This document shows positions 10,840-23,643 of a stretch of 64,000 bases of DNA, piece by piece. Under the pieces are notes generated by a model. The model was not told the origin of the DNA. It did not search any database and saw nothing but the letters and a program-made list of their open reading frames with translations. The translations under genes and the position numbers were made by a program. This DNA is from Bolinopsis microptera (lineage: Eukaryota > Ctenophora > Tentaculata > Lobata > Bolinopsidae). The stretch spans positions 19,258,975 through 19,322,974 of the forward strand of contig NC_087077.1 of assembly GCF_026151205.1 (NCBI RefSeq). Reading direction: 5' to 3'. Position 1 is the first letter of the stretch. Every line of letters starts with the position of its first letter.

Positions 10840-11780
10840 GAACGTTGACATGTTGCCTACTAAATAGAAATAATAAATTATTAAATAAATCATCTAGGCA
10901 GACAACTACAGTTTCACCAATAGGTCTAGAGGAAGTTACTTCAGCACTGAAGGCTCAAAATAGCAGTGCCAAAAGTTTGGGCTGTTTTTATATTATTGGT
11001 TATGCAGATGATGATCAAAACATGAGATCTTTCTGTCCCTCAGATTAAGTCAAAACCTTAACCAACCAACTGAGAAATTGTTTCTTGAGGATAAAGAAGT
11101 AAGAACTTGATGTTTAAATATTATCTGCAGCTAATATACATGATTCTAGAACTAATAAAAATGATTCTAATACTCAGATTATAGTCTTTCGGCCTAATAA
11201 AGTAGTGCTAAATGAGATTGTGTGGAAATCACTCCTAAAACATTAGTAATGTTTGTGCCTACTGTTAAGAACCTGGTTGGTTAATGGTTATAGACAATCA
11301 GCTGGTATTCGATAAACAGATGGTAAATCTCAGCAATAAATTTGTCCATACTTTACGTATAGCAGAAAAATATGATTCCTACTTGGATTACTGTAATTAT
11401 GGCTTAAACTTTAGAATTTGAAAGAAGCTTCTATATCAGCTTCAGTTACTTCAAATTGCTGTAGCCAAAGCTGTTAATAGGCAATATAAACATGACCATC
11501 TTGAGGATGAACTGATCAATCTTTACTGGTTGGATATAAAGAAAAGGATTGCATTCAAATCTTACTACTATCTCACAAATCCTTGCTAGAATTGGTATCA
11601 ACTTGTCTGAAAGACATGCATGCTCAGATCTAAGTTTGGTGTGTGTAGCTTCTCCGTAGTGGCTCTTAAGATGCACAATCGATTGGTGCAATCTCTGGAA
11701 TCTTTTAAAACTCCTCCGAAAACTTTCCGATTTAGACTTCATGAACTTGAGAAACTTCGTCGAAGAACTATTTAAATTAA
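10840..11780 (+). pseudogene. Decayed LINE reverse transcriptase (L2/CR1-like)
   Basis: Plus-strand relic with many stops and frameshifts. Recognisable pieces are GYADDDQ (catalytic YADD block, about 11001-11021), a LDYCNYGLN-like block near 11383 (equivalent to LDYCNSLLYG), and LINLYWLDIKKRIAFK near 11514-11560 (equivalent to LxxLHWLPIKxRIxFK). The order and spacing fit the RT C-terminal half of an L2/CR1/Jockey element. A minus-strand ORF of 176 codons over 11446-11976 is its shadow. Confidence 0.75.
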
Positions 11781-12800
11781 AGGGAAAACAATACAAAGGT
11801 AATTTCAACAATGGTAATTGTCTAGCTATAAAGTTAGTTATATTTGTATTATTCTGAATATTTATCCTCGAATATTTCGAAATGGCCACAACCCATTTTT
11901 TGATTGAAATAAATTTTCGTGCACATACAGAATGAATGGTTAATAATTTAATATATGTAGACCAAGGTCTGTGCACGGGATGCTTCCTGGAAGAATCCAG
12001 TTCTTTTAGCGGGGCACCCTACCTAAAGCCAAATTGAGATATAATAATCATATTCCTAGAGAAATAATCAGAAATCGAATACCAATCAAATAATATGATA
12101 TATAGGAGTAGTAACCATATTTACTATGCAAAATGCCCCAACCACACAGTGTAAATTTATATAGAATTCAAATTCCATATCATCATTAAACCTCAATAGT
12201 CAATATAATAGCCCAAGCAAAATTAAATAACTTCTTATATACCTTACTGTCATACTACAAATTAATTAAACATTTGAAATCTGTTAACCAGAGAATAAAT
12301 TTCTAAACCTAATGCAAGTGAAATAATTTAGATGCAATAATGAATGCCTAATGTGAGTATCATCTGTCAATGTCCTTGTAAAAAAGTCTGTAAAAGAGAT
12401 ATGAGTAACTAATATAGAAGAAAAAACAGGAAGTTGTCGTCTGTTGAAAAATAAATAAAATATCTAGAATATAAATTAGAATATAAAATAACATTCAGTC
12501 AATGTGTCGTCAATAAACTGTACAATTATCAAATGTAAAAACTGGGTGATACAGTCACCAAAAATAAATACTAAGTATAATAAGTAAATAAATTAAATGT
12601 GGTCTATAAAACTACCACTAGGTATAATAGGTCAATAAATTAAAAGTGGTTTATAAAACTACCACTGTGCGAACCCTTTCTCCAGTTAAAACATGTCAGT
12701 CATGTGCAAAATCAATCAAAATGGTAAGGTGGTAAAAAAGGGAAAATCCTTTCGATACATCAATTATATATGCCTCAGATTTAAAAGAATTAGAAGATAC
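11781..12800. other. AT-rich region, probably 3' UTR side of the composite LINE
   Basis: No coding signal. A short repeated motif (GGTCTATAAAACTACCACT / GGTTTATAAAACTACCACT) occurs at 12600-12618 and 12645-12664. This fits the 3' UTR of the minus-strand LINE ending at 12801, but the element boundary is not defined. Confidence 0.35.
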
Positions 12801-15800
12801 TTAGTTATCGTCGACTATGATTGCAGTGTAAAATTTGTCATATGAATTGTCGACGGTATAATTAGGGTCTGTTGTTATAGATGAGAGTAGCTGTTTCTTA
12901 TACGAATCACTTAAGCTTTTAACATCGGGCAGATTTCGTAGATCTGTTGGAACATTATTCCAACATTTTGCCCCCAAGTATTGAAAGTTTTTATGTGATG
13001 TTGATCTAGTATTCTATAAGTTTTCCTACAAGTGGAAGGATGGATATTGGCCTGTAATTATTAGGATCATCTTTCATTCCTGCCTTATGGATGGGAGTTA
13101 CTCTAGCTTTTTTACAAAGGGTTGGTACAACACCTGTATTAAGGCTCAAATTGACAATATGGGTCAGTGGCTCAACTATGTGTGGTACAGCTTGCTTAAG
13201 TAAAAATAGAGGCACATCGTCATATGAGGCCTTGTCATTCTTGAGCGTTTCGACATACATTAGGATATCAGTTTCATTTATTTCTTGGAATCTATCAAAT
13301 GAGATGTTAGAAGTTCTAGGAGGTAAAAAATCAGTAAAACTAACTCTTTCAATATTGGGGGCCTGATTTTGTAATCTTGATCCAACATTTGCAAAATGAA
13401 AGTTAAATAGCTCAGGATCATTCTCATTGATAGTTTGACAATTAGTTGTACCAGGGGTCATATTTGATGCCAGTTTGATAGTTTTCCATACCCCTTTAAG
13501 ATCATTCTTGGCACTTTTAACTTGTAGATCATCGATTACATTAGCCTTTTTGCAGGTTTTAGCTAATTTATTTCTAATATTTCTCTGAATTTTGTAGCAA
13601 TCCCAGTACTCCAGTAGCAGGGAGGTGTTGAGTGTGCACTTCGATGTACAGAGTTTTTTGCTATTGCATCGGGTTAAATAGGTCATTGGTAACTCAAATC
13701 ACCGAGGGGGGAATTTTGTGTCGCTAGCCCCAACCCTGTGGAGCCACGCCCATATTTCATATCAGGTGCGTATATGGGAAATATGTATCTCAGCTTCTGA
13801 AGGTCTTAGAGACTCAAATTTGAGTTTAAAATGACCGCAATGCACATGTTTATATTAGTACTATGAAGGTCATGAAAGCCCAAAATGCTTATTTTTGGAA
13901 AAAATTCAGAAAAACCGATTTTCACTTGAGCGTGAGTAAAAAAATCTACTCTAGAAATTTAGTGAAAATCGAGTAAGCAGTTCAGTGTCTACAAGATTTC
14001 TAAACACAGGGTCCTCTGTTAGGTCATTCTGAATTAGAATTGATAAAGTAAGCAAATTCTATAAGTAGTTTCAACCCTGTGGAGCCACGCCCATATTTCA
14101 TATCAGGTGCGTATATGGGAAATATGTATCTCAGCTTCTGAAGGTCTTAGAGACTCAAATTTGAGTTTAAAATGACCGTAATACACATGTTTATATTAGT
14201 ATTATGAAGGTCATGAAAGCCCAAAATGCTTATTTTTGGAAAAAATTCAGAAAAACTGATTTTCACAAGCAAAAAATCTACTCTAGAAGTTAAGTGAAAT
14301 CGAGTGTTAAGTTCAGTGTCTACAACGTTTCTAAACATAGGATCCTTTGTAAGATCATTCTGAATCAGAATTGATAAGGTATGCAAATTCTGTTAGTAGT
14401 TTCAACCCTAGGGTGCAAAACTCCTAAATTACCCCCAGGCGCAAATATATGACTTTTCTATCTCGGCTTCTGAACGTTGTAGGGGCATCTCTTTGAGCTC
14501 AAACTAACTACAATGGCCACATTTATATACCGACTATAAAGCAACATAGGGTCTATATAGCTTAGTTTATAGAAATTCATTAAAAACTGTTTTAACCTTC
14601 ATGCATCATAAAATAGTAATATGATCAAACATGTACTTAATAATGATATCTCGGGCTAAAAAGATATTTGCAGCACATTAAAACGTTCAACATAAACACA
14701 TTAGGATAACATTTATGGAGCAGCACATACCACCTAACTTTAATTTTGGTATAACTGCGAAAATACTCAGTTTCAGAAGGCTGCCTTCAGCTCCCTCTCT
14801 GGGGCTCTCTCCAGTACTGCTCGGCTTTTATGGCTAATCAACTTGAATCCAACCTCATGTAGCAGAATCTACTTCTAGCTGCCTTCTGCTAACTCCAGGT
14901 CAACTCTACCCAGCTACCACCATACGTTATAATTTTAGATCTTATAACCTCTGATATGAGTGCTACCTCCGCTGCATCCAACAATTTCCAGCTCATTAAG
15001 GAAGAGGACATTTTTCTGATGGTTGCTAGATAGGGCAAGAAGTAGTCCACTAACCTAAGCTAAGATTGCTAGAAATAGCAGAAGTTGGAGGAACCTTGGT
15101 GGTAGCTAAAGAGATAGTAGCCGAAGTAGGTGAAAACAGCTGGAATTGGTGGTATAGTAGCTGGATAGAGGAAGAGGTAGCATTCATATCAGAGGTTGCT
15201 AGAAAGATCTAAAATCATAACGCACTGGTGGTAGCTGGGTAGAGACTAGGGATGATGCCTGAAGGTTAAAAAAGTTTTTAATGAATTTCTAAAAACTAAG
15301 CTGTATAGACCCTAAGTTGCTTTGTGCTTTATAGTCGGTACATAAATGTGGCCATTGTAGTTAGTTTGATCTCAAAGAGAGGCCCCTACAACGTTCAGAA
15401 GCCGAGATAGAAAAGTCATATATTTGCGCCTGGGGGTAATTTAGGAGTTTTGCACCCTAGGGTTAAAACTACTAATAGAATTTGCATACCTAATCAATTC
15501 TGATTCAGAATGATCTTACAAAGGATCCTATGTTTAGAAACGTTGTAGACACTGAACTTAACACTCGATTTCACTTAACTTATAGAGTAGATTTTTTGCT
15601 TGTGAAAATCAGTTTTTCTGAATTTTTTCCAAAAATAAGCATTTTGGGCTTTCATGACCTTCATAGTACTAATATAAACATGGTCATTGCGGTCATTTTA
15701 AACTCAAGTTTGAGTCTCCAAGACCTTCAGAAGCTGAGATACATATTTCCCATATACGCACCTGATATGAAATATGGGCGTGGCTCCACAGGGTTGAAAC

Positions 15801-17334
15801 TACTTATAGAATTTGCTTACTTTATCAATTCTAATTCAGAATGACCTAACAGAGGACCCTGTGTTTAGAAATCTTGTAGACACTGAACTGCTTACTCGAT
15901 TTTCACTAAATTTCTAGAGTAGATTTTTTTACTCACGCTCAAGTGAAAATCGGTTTTTCTGAATTTTTTCCAAAAATAAGCATTTTGGGCTTTCATGACC
16001 TTCATAGTACTAATATAAACATGTGCATTGCGGTCATTTTAAACTCAAATTTGAGTCTCTAAGACCTTCAGAAGCTGAGATACATATTTCCCATATACGC
16101 ACCTGATATGAAATATGGGCGTGGCTCCACAGGGTTGGGGCTAGCGACACAAAATTCCCCCCTCGGTGATTTGAGTTACCAATGACCTATTTAACCCGAT
16201 TCAATAGCAAAAAACTCTGTACATCGAAGTGCACACTCAACACCTCCCTGCTACTGGAGTACAGGCCTCATTACACTTTATACATTTGCTACATATACCA
16301 CATTTATTGCAATTTCCATTGTCTCTCTTATCCTTCTTTTTACGGAATTTCTTTAGAAGAAAATGTGTATGATTAATGGCATTTAAAAGTTCAGTAGAAG
16401 GTTTATGTATGAACTTTTCATGCCTTTCTATGGTCTTGCAAGGGAAGAAGGTTGCATATGCCTGTTCAATATGATGACAAAGGCCAGCAGTGATAGCTTC
16501 AACATCTGTACTTTCCAATAGTGGACTGTAATCAGAACAGGTATCTAGATAGTCTAAGAATTGTTTAACATTACGTTTACAATGATTTCTAATTTCAACC
16601 TTTTCAAATTTAGGAGCTATAGGTACTTTACAATCTATCTCACACATAATAGCTTGATGATCCCCAATACGTTCATCAAGAACAGAAGATTGAACAAAAT
16701 CTGCATAACAGTTAGTGAATATTACATCAATAGTAGTCTGGGTAAAATTGTCTCCACGTTTAGCAACTCTAGTTATCCCTTGAATGGTTTGAACTAGATT
16801 GTAACATCTCAAGGTCATATCTAATTTTTTGTACTGGGTGGATGAGATATTATTCTGGTCAATGTTTATATCCCCAATCCAGATAACCTTTTTCCCGTTC
16901 AATTTTTTCATGCAAAAATGAATGTACTCAATAAAGTTATCAACACTGCAATAATTTCCAGAGCGATAGAAGCAGCAAACATTGATCTTGCTATTCTTAA
17001 GCTTCACCCATAATGCTTCAATGTTATCAAGCTTACTATCCATAACTAATTCTGTGTAAGCTAGTTTTTTGTTTATCATTAAGCCACAACCACCCCTAGA
17101 ACTGTTTGGCCTGTCGCATCGCATAATGTTGAAGGAGGAAGGAATATTTATGGTGTCTGTGTCAATAGTATCATTAAAATTCATCTCATTTAGGGAAAGT
17201 ATGTCTAGCTTATGATCTCGAATGAGTTGAGTAAGTTCATTACTTTTAGCTAAATTTAAGAGACCACCTTGAATGTTACAGTGACCAATGCAAAGGTTAT
17301 GAAATTTGTCAGCTGAGTTGTGAATATTTGTCAT
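12801..17334 (-). pseudogene. LINE ORF2: APE endonuclease and deleted reverse transcriptase
   Basis: The start at 17334 lies about 145 bp after the ORF1 stop. APE endonuclease motifs are visible: CNIQG, LSLNEM (Glu), RGGCGLMI, WIGDINIDQN (GDxN) and IGDHQAI (GDH in place of SDH). A Cys cluster (CNKCGICSKCIKC, about 16305-16267) follows just before the foldback insertion. Beyond it the frame picks up at WDCYKIQRNIRNK and continues through RT blocks (SYDDVP, NNYRPISILPL). It then jumps, at about 13007, directly to a tail (YLGAKCWNNVPTDLR) that normally lies at the extreme C-terminus. RT motifs from FDFxKAFD through YADD are therefore missing. Confidence 0.85.
13606..16262. mobile_element. Foldback-type element with about 1-kb inverted arms
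   Basis: The two arms (about 13606-14610 and 15250-16262) are inverted copies starting GTACTCCAGTAGCAGGGAGG. Each arm holds two direct copies of a unit of about 340 bp (CAACCCTGTGGAGCCACGCC... at 13729 and 14071; mirrored in the right arm) and then a unit beginning CCCTAGGGTGCAAAACTCC. The roughly 640-bp spacer has its own inverted pair (AACCTCTGATATGAGTGCTA at about 14949, mirrored near 15182). No transposase is visible. It interrupts the LINE ORF2. A clean target duplication is not resolved. Confidence 0.9.
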
Positions 17335-17700
17335 TTCACAAAACGTGTTAGTCGTTGTGTCTGATTAAACTAAAATCAGGTGAAAATTATCCGCCTGTAA
17401 ATATTTTCAATAGAAAAAACTTGAAAATCAAAAACTTGAAATCAAAATAAATATTCAGGTGGAAATGTCATGTCGATTTCAATGGTGAGCATGGTACTTG
17501 ATGTGCTTTGCTAGTTTAAAGATACCATCGCTGTTTAGATGCACATTATCTTCCCCAAATCTACTAAAACAAGATGATTTCCTAAATCCAGATCTATCAC
17601 TAAACAAAAATCGATTCTTCTCTGTGGGTATAAAGCTAACAAACGAGTATTTGGAAGGAATCTTAGATAAAAAGATATTGATGTCATTTATCACTTTATT

Positions 17701-20700
17701 GGGGGGGGGGGGGGGGGTGTCATGTCCGTCTATGTCCGCCTATGTCCTGTCCTTTTTGGATTCTATGAGACAACGGACATGTTTTTTGGGACATTGGCGG
17801 ACACGGACGGACATTGGCGGACTCGGACGGACATTGGCGGACTCGGACGGACATTTGCGGACCCGGACGGACATTGGCGGACTCGGACGGACATTGGTGG
17901 ACATTAGCGGACATTGGTGGACATTAGCGGACAAACATTTTGAGAATTTTTCCCAGAAGGAGGAACTAGGTGGAGGAGGAGGAGAACTGAGGAGGATGAC
18001 TCAGGAGGAGGAGGACTCAGGAGGAGGACTGAAGAGGACTGAGAAGGAGGAGGACTGAGGAGGATGGCTGAGGAGGATGGCTGAGGAGGATGACTGAGAG
18101 GGAGGAGGAGGAGGACTCAGGAGGAAGAGGAGGAGGAGGACTCAGGAGGAGGACTTAATAGGAGGATGAGAAGGAGGGGGACTGGGAGAGGACTGAGGAG
18201 GAGGAGGACTGATGAGAAGGATGAGGAGGAGGACTGAGAAGGAGGACTGAGGACCGAGGAGGAAGAGGAGGAGGATGAACAGGAGGAGGAGGACCCAGGA
18301 GGAGGAGGACTGAGGAGGAGGACTGAGGAGGACTGAGGAGGATGGCTGAGGAGGATGACCGAGAGGGAAGAGGAGGAGGAGGAGGAGGACTCAGGGGGAG
18401 AAGGAGGAGGACTAAGGAGGACTGAGAAGGAGGAGGACTGAGGAGGAGGAGGAGGAGGAGGACTGAATAGGAGGAGGATGAGGGGGACTGGGGGAGGACT
18501 AAGGAGGAGGATGAAGGACTGAGGAGAAGGATGAGAAGGAGGACTGAGGACTGAGGAGGAAGAGGAGGAGGATGAAGAGGAGGAGGAGGACCCAGGAGGA
18601 GGACCCAGGACGAGGACTCAAGAGGAGGATGAGGAGTAGGAGGAGGACTGAGGAGGGGAGGTGGAAGAGGACTGAGGAAGATCAGGAAGACCCAGGAGGA
18701 GGAGGAGGAAGAGTAGGAGGAGGATTGAGGAAGCATCTAAAGATCTAAATGTTATTTCCATTTTTGTCCGTTTTTGTCCATTTTTGTCCGCTCTATTTTT
18801 TGTCCGTTTTGAAAATATAGGGTACCGAACGGTGGAGGAGGACTGATGAGGGGAGGAGGAAGAGGACTGGGGAGGATCGGGAAGACCCAGGAGGAGGACC
18901 GAGGAGGAGGAGGACCCAGGAGGAGGAGGAGGACTGAGGAGGACTGACGAGGAGGACTGACGATGACTGAGAAGGAGGAGGACTGAGGAGGACTGAGGAG
19001 TACTGAGGAGGATGGCTGAGGAGGATGGCTGAGGAGGATGGCTGAGGAGGATGACTGAGAGGGAGGAGGAGGAGGACTCAGGAGGAGGACTCAGGAGGAC
19101 TCAGGAGTAAGAGGAGGAGGACTCAGGAGGAGGACTTAGGAGAAATGAGAAGGAGGACTGAGGAGAACTGAGGAGGAGGAGGAGGAGGAGGATTGAATAG
19201 GAGGAGGAGAAGGAGGGGGACTGGGAGAGGACTGAGGAGGAGGAGGACTGATGAGAAGGATGAGGAGGACTGAGGAGGAGGACTGAGGACCGAGGAGGAA
19301 GAGGAGGAGGATGAAGAGGATGAGGACCCAGGAGGAGGAGGACTGAGGAGGAGGACCCAGGAGGAGGAGGACTGAGGAGGAGGACCCAGGAGGACTGAGG
19401 AGGATGGCCGAGGAGGATGACTGAGAGGGAAGAGGAGGAGGAGGAGGAGGAGGAGGACTCAGGAGGACTGAGGAGGAGGAGGAGGAGGAGGACTGAATAG
19501 GAGGAGGATGAGGGGGACTGGGGGAGGACTGAGGAGGAGGATGGAGGACTGAGGAGAAGGATGAGGAGGAGTACTGAGGAGGAAGAGGAGGAGGACTGAG
19601 GAGGAAGAGGAGGAGGAGGAGGAGGAGGAGGACTGAATAGGAGGAGGATGAGGGGGACTGGGGGAGGACTGAGGAGGAGGATGAAGGACTGAGGAGAAGG
19701 ATGAGGAGGAGGACTGAGGAGGACTGAGGAGGAAGAGGAGGAGGATGAAGAGGAGGAGGAGGACCCAGGAGGAGGACCCAGGACGAGGACTCAGGAGGAG
19801 GAGGACTGGGGAGGAGGAGGACTGTTGAGGACTGATGAGGAGGACTGAGGACGAGGATGAGGAGTAGGAGGAGGACTGAGGAGGGGAGGAGGAAGAGGAC
19901 TGAGGAAGATCAGGAAGACCCAGGAGGAGGAGGAGGAAGAGTAGGAGGAGGATTGAGGAAGCACCTAAATGTTATTTCCATTTTTGTCCGTTTTTGTCCA
20001 TTTTTGTCCGTTTTTGTCCGCTCTATTTTTTGTCCGTTTTGAAAATATAGGGTACCGAACAGTGGAGGAGGACTGAGGAGGGGAGCCGGGAGGAGGAAGA
20101 GGACTGGGGAGGATCGGGAAGACCCAGGAGGAGGACCGAGGAGGAGGAGGACCCAGGAGGAGGAGGAGGACTGAGGAGGACTGAGGAGGAAGACTGACGA
20201 TGACTGAGAAGGAGGAGGACTGAGGAGTACTGAGGAGGATGGCTGAGGAGGATGGCTGAGGAGGATGACTCAGAGGGAGGAGGAGGAGGACTCAGGAGGA
20301 GGACTTAGGAGAAATGAGAAGGAGGACTGAGGAGAACTGAGGAGGAGGAGGAGGAGGAGGACTTAGGAGAAATGAGAAGGAGGACTGAGGAGAACTGAGG
20401 AGGAGGAGGAGGAGGAGGACTGAATAGGAGGAGGAGAAGGAGGGGGACTGGGAGAGGACTGAGGAGAAGGACTGAGGACCGAGGAGGAAGAGGAGGAGGA
20501 TGAAGAGGATGAGGACCCAGGAGGAGGAGGACTGAGGAGGAGGAGGACTGAGGAGGAGGAGGACTGAGGAGGATGGCTGAGGAGGATGACTGAGAGGGAA
20601 GAGGAGGAGGAGGAGGAGGAGGAGGACTCAGGAGGAGGAGGAGGAGGACTGAGGAGGATTGAGAAGGAGGAGGACTGAGGAGGAGGAGGAGGACTGAATA

Positions 20701-21694
20701 GGAGGAGAAGGGGGACTGGGGGAGGACTGAGGAGGAGGATGGAGGACTGAGGAGAAGGATGAGGAGGAGGACTGAGGAGGACTGAGGAGGAAGAGGAGGA
20801 GGATGAAGAGGAGGAGGAGGACCCAGGAGGAGGATTCAGGAGGAGGAGGAGGACTGGGGAGGAGGAGGACTGTTGAGGACTGATGAGGAGGACTGAGGAC
20901 GAGGAGGAGGAGTAGTAGGATGACTGAGGAGGGAAGGAGGAAGAGGACTGAGGAAGATCAGGAAGAACCAGGAGGAGGAGGAGGAAGAGTAGGAGGAGGA
21001 AGCATCTAAATGTTATTTCTATTTTTGTCCGTTTTTGTCCATTTTTGTCCGTTTTTGTCCGCTCTATTTTTTGTCCGTTTTGAAAATATAGGGTACCGAA
21101 CGGTGGAGGAGGACTGAGGAGGGGAGGAGGAAGAGGACTGGGGAGGATCGGGAAGACCCAGGAGGAGGAGGAGGACTGAGGAGGACTGACGAGGAGGACT
21201 GACGATGACTGAGAAGGAGGAGGACTGAGGAGTACTGAGGAGGATGGCTGAGGAGGATGGCTGAGGAGGATGGCTGAGGAGGATGACTGAGAGGGAGGAG
21301 GAGGAGGACTCAGGAGGAGGACTCAGGAGTAAGAGGAGGAGGAGGAGTCAGGAGGAGGACTTAGGAGAAATGAGAAGGAGGACTGAGGAGAACTGAGGAG
21401 GAGGAGGAGGAGGAGGACTGAATAGGAGGAGGAAAATATAGCTTTTTTTTGTCCGTTTTGAAAATATAGGGTACCGAACGGACAAAAAACATGATCCCCC
21501 TATAACAGCAAAAATTGAACATTTTATTTAGCAATTTAGGTGTCCATTAATGTCCGCTAATGTCCGCTAATGTCCGTCTATGTCCGCCTATGTCCGCCTA
21601 TGTCCGTCTATGTCCTGTCCTTTTTGGATTCTATGAGACAAGCGGACATAGACGGACGTGACACCTCCCCCCCCCCCCCCCCCCCCCCCCCCCC
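17701..21694. mobile_element. Non-autonomous TIR element with poly-G/poly-C ends
   Basis: It begins with 17 G and ends with about 28 C. Behind each run lies the inverted repeat TGTCAYGTCCGTCTATGTCCG (plus TTTTTGGATTCTATGAGACA near both ends). The flanks share CTTTATT / TTTATT, a 6-7-bp target duplication inside the LINE SGNH domain. The interior is a left CGGAC-rich array (17790-17940), a right TGTCCGYCTA array (21540-21620) and 3.5 kb of purine-rich repeats. No protein-coding region; long ORFs here are low-complexity artefacts. Confidence 0.85.
17950..21440. repeat. Purine-rich GAGGA/GGACTGA satellite with higher-order units
   Basis: The plus strand is almost wholly A/G with periodic ACTGA or CTCA breaks. 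A spacer block of about 80 bp (repeated TTTTTGTCCGTTTTTGTCC, then GAAAATATAGGGTACCGAAC) recurs near 18764, 19977 and 21026, with a partial copy at 21446. It marks higher-order units of roughly 1.05-1.2 kb. Confidence 0.9.
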
Positions 21695-22532
21695 TTTATT
21701 TCTAGCAAAACTTTCTCTTGGTAAAATGTTTATGATCTTAACTTTTGCAGCTGGAGCCCACGAGTGAAGTGACTGGATCAGATTATCAATAGAGCGATTG
21801 GTGTTATCAAGGGCCTTTGCTTTTCCTGTGAACTCATCGGGTGACAATAATCTATTCCTCATGTGTCGAGGACTCTCTAGGATTAAGTCCACATCATTAG
21901 TTCCACACATGAGTACGATGGTCTTCACATTATTTGCATCAATTGACCTCTTTCTTTCATCTGAGTGGAAGCGTTCATTGATACCGTTTGCAATGCCACC
22001 AGGATAGTGAAATACATGTGCTTCTTGATGAGCAGAGGATAGTTTTGTAGCATCTAACTTGGAGAACATGCTTGAGCTAACATACACAGCAAGGGATTTG
22101 CTTTTGACTGAAGCAGGGGGTACGGTGCTCTTATGAGTGATTTTGTTGGGTGACGATTTCCCTTTGATTGAGGGTTCAGTTTCTCTTACAGTAACGAAAG
22201 GCTTACTTGAGGTATCGGGTGGAGCAGACAAGGTTGCACTGCCATCAATCTGGCGCAGAGTAATGCTAATTCTCATGTCATCAGTATGGTCCTGAATAAG
22301 GCTGTGTTCAAAGCTGTCCTGAGATTTTCTGGTCATAATCATTATGTCGCCATGGGAGAGAGTAAGATTGGCAACGTGGACTTTGCTTTTAGACCTAAAA
22401 CTGAGGACTCTTGTTGCTCCTAACGATATGGTGGAAATCATGGAGCCTGGTGATATGGACCTCTCATCATCTGAATGGAATGGTATTCCTTGCTTGCCAT
22501 TTTCATACTTAGTGATCATGGCGCTGTTAAAT

Positions 22533-23643
22533 TTCAGACTTGGGAACTCTAAAGGACCTCAACTATGTTCTAAACAAGCAAGAGTTCCAAGACAGCATAC
22601 GCCTACGCTATGGATGGAAGATCCAAGGAGTGCCCTCTAAATGTGCTTGCGGACATGCAAACAGTGTCTACCACTCCCTTGATTGTAAATTAGGTGGATA
22701 CGTTAGCATGCGCCACAATGCCATTAGAGACACTGCAGCTTTCTTCCTTCAAGAAGCAAAGTGTAAGGATGTAAGGATAGAACCTGCACTCCTACCTGTC
22801 CAACCAACTTCATTCTCCAGGAAGACCAACACCCAGGATGAAGCCCGTCTGGACGTAGCAGCTGTTGGACTGTATGCACCATTCGAAAGAACATTCTTTG
22901 ACATCAGGGTCACTCATCCAAATTGCGACTCCAATACATTTAAGCCACTAGATAAAATCTACAGTGCGCATGAGAAAGAGAAGAAAGATCTATATGAGGA
23001 GAGAGTACTTCAGTCAGAGAAAGGGTCCTTTGTCCCACTAGTTTTTACAACATCCGGAGGTATGGGCCCACTCTGCACTGTGTCAGGGACAAAAGGATTT
23101 CGCGATTATTTTGGCCGAAAATCGCGGTACCGCGAAATTTAACAGGCTATACATTAAACTATACATAAAATTTGTCGCGGAGAATGGGAAATTTTGCGAT
23201 TTCGTACATGCCGCGAAATCTTTTTGTCCCTGCACTGTGTTTGTAGATCGTATTTCTGAAAGGATAGCTGACCACTATAAAGAAGCTAAGAGCCAGGTCA
23301 AAAATCACATCAGAACACGATTCAGGTTTGATCTGCTACGAAGCACACTCATAGCACTCAGGGGAATCAGAGGAAGACAAAAAGCCCAGCACCTTGGACT
23401 GGATGACGTATCCTTCAATCTCATTCCTCAGAAGACGAGCTTTGAGGTCTCTTAAGTTTGTTTATGTAAATTTTATAGACAATTTATTGTAGCTATTAAA
23501 GGGGATGTACGGATAAAGTACCAAACCTTATTGTGTATATTTGGTTGCAATTCCGGTAAATGATGAAACATGTCTCTTCTGAGAGTGATACCGTGAGTTG
23601 CTTCCTTTTTACTTGATCAAAAAAAAAAAAAAAAAAAAAAAAA
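22533..23643 (+). mobile_element. 5'-truncated poly(A) LINE tail encoding a restriction-like endonuclease
   Basis: The plus-strand coding part runs from about 22540 to 23452 and shows a CCHC knuckle (CACG...H...C at about 22640-22680). It is followed by RHNAIRD, a Glu-containing helix, ARLDVA and FFDIRV, the order of the R/KPD-type restriction-like endonuclease at the C-terminus of early-branching LINEs. It continues to a stop at 23453-23455, a short 3' UTR and an A25 tract (23619-23643). The poly(A) tail and the inverse orientation inside the AlkB-ORF1 frame show a later retrotransposition. A MITE at 23084-23232 splits its frame. Confidence 0.8.
23084..23232. mobile_element. hAT-type MITE copy 1
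   Basis: TIRs CAGGGACAAAA.GATTTCGCG at both ends and an exact 8-bp target duplication CACTGTGT (23076-23083 and 23233-23240). It disrupts the coding frame of the surrounding LINE tail (insertion plus duplication is 157 bp). Confidence 0.93.

Noticed and set aside
17498-20042. Several ORFs in the purine-rich satellite
   Set aside because: Low-complexity translations without conservation or domain.
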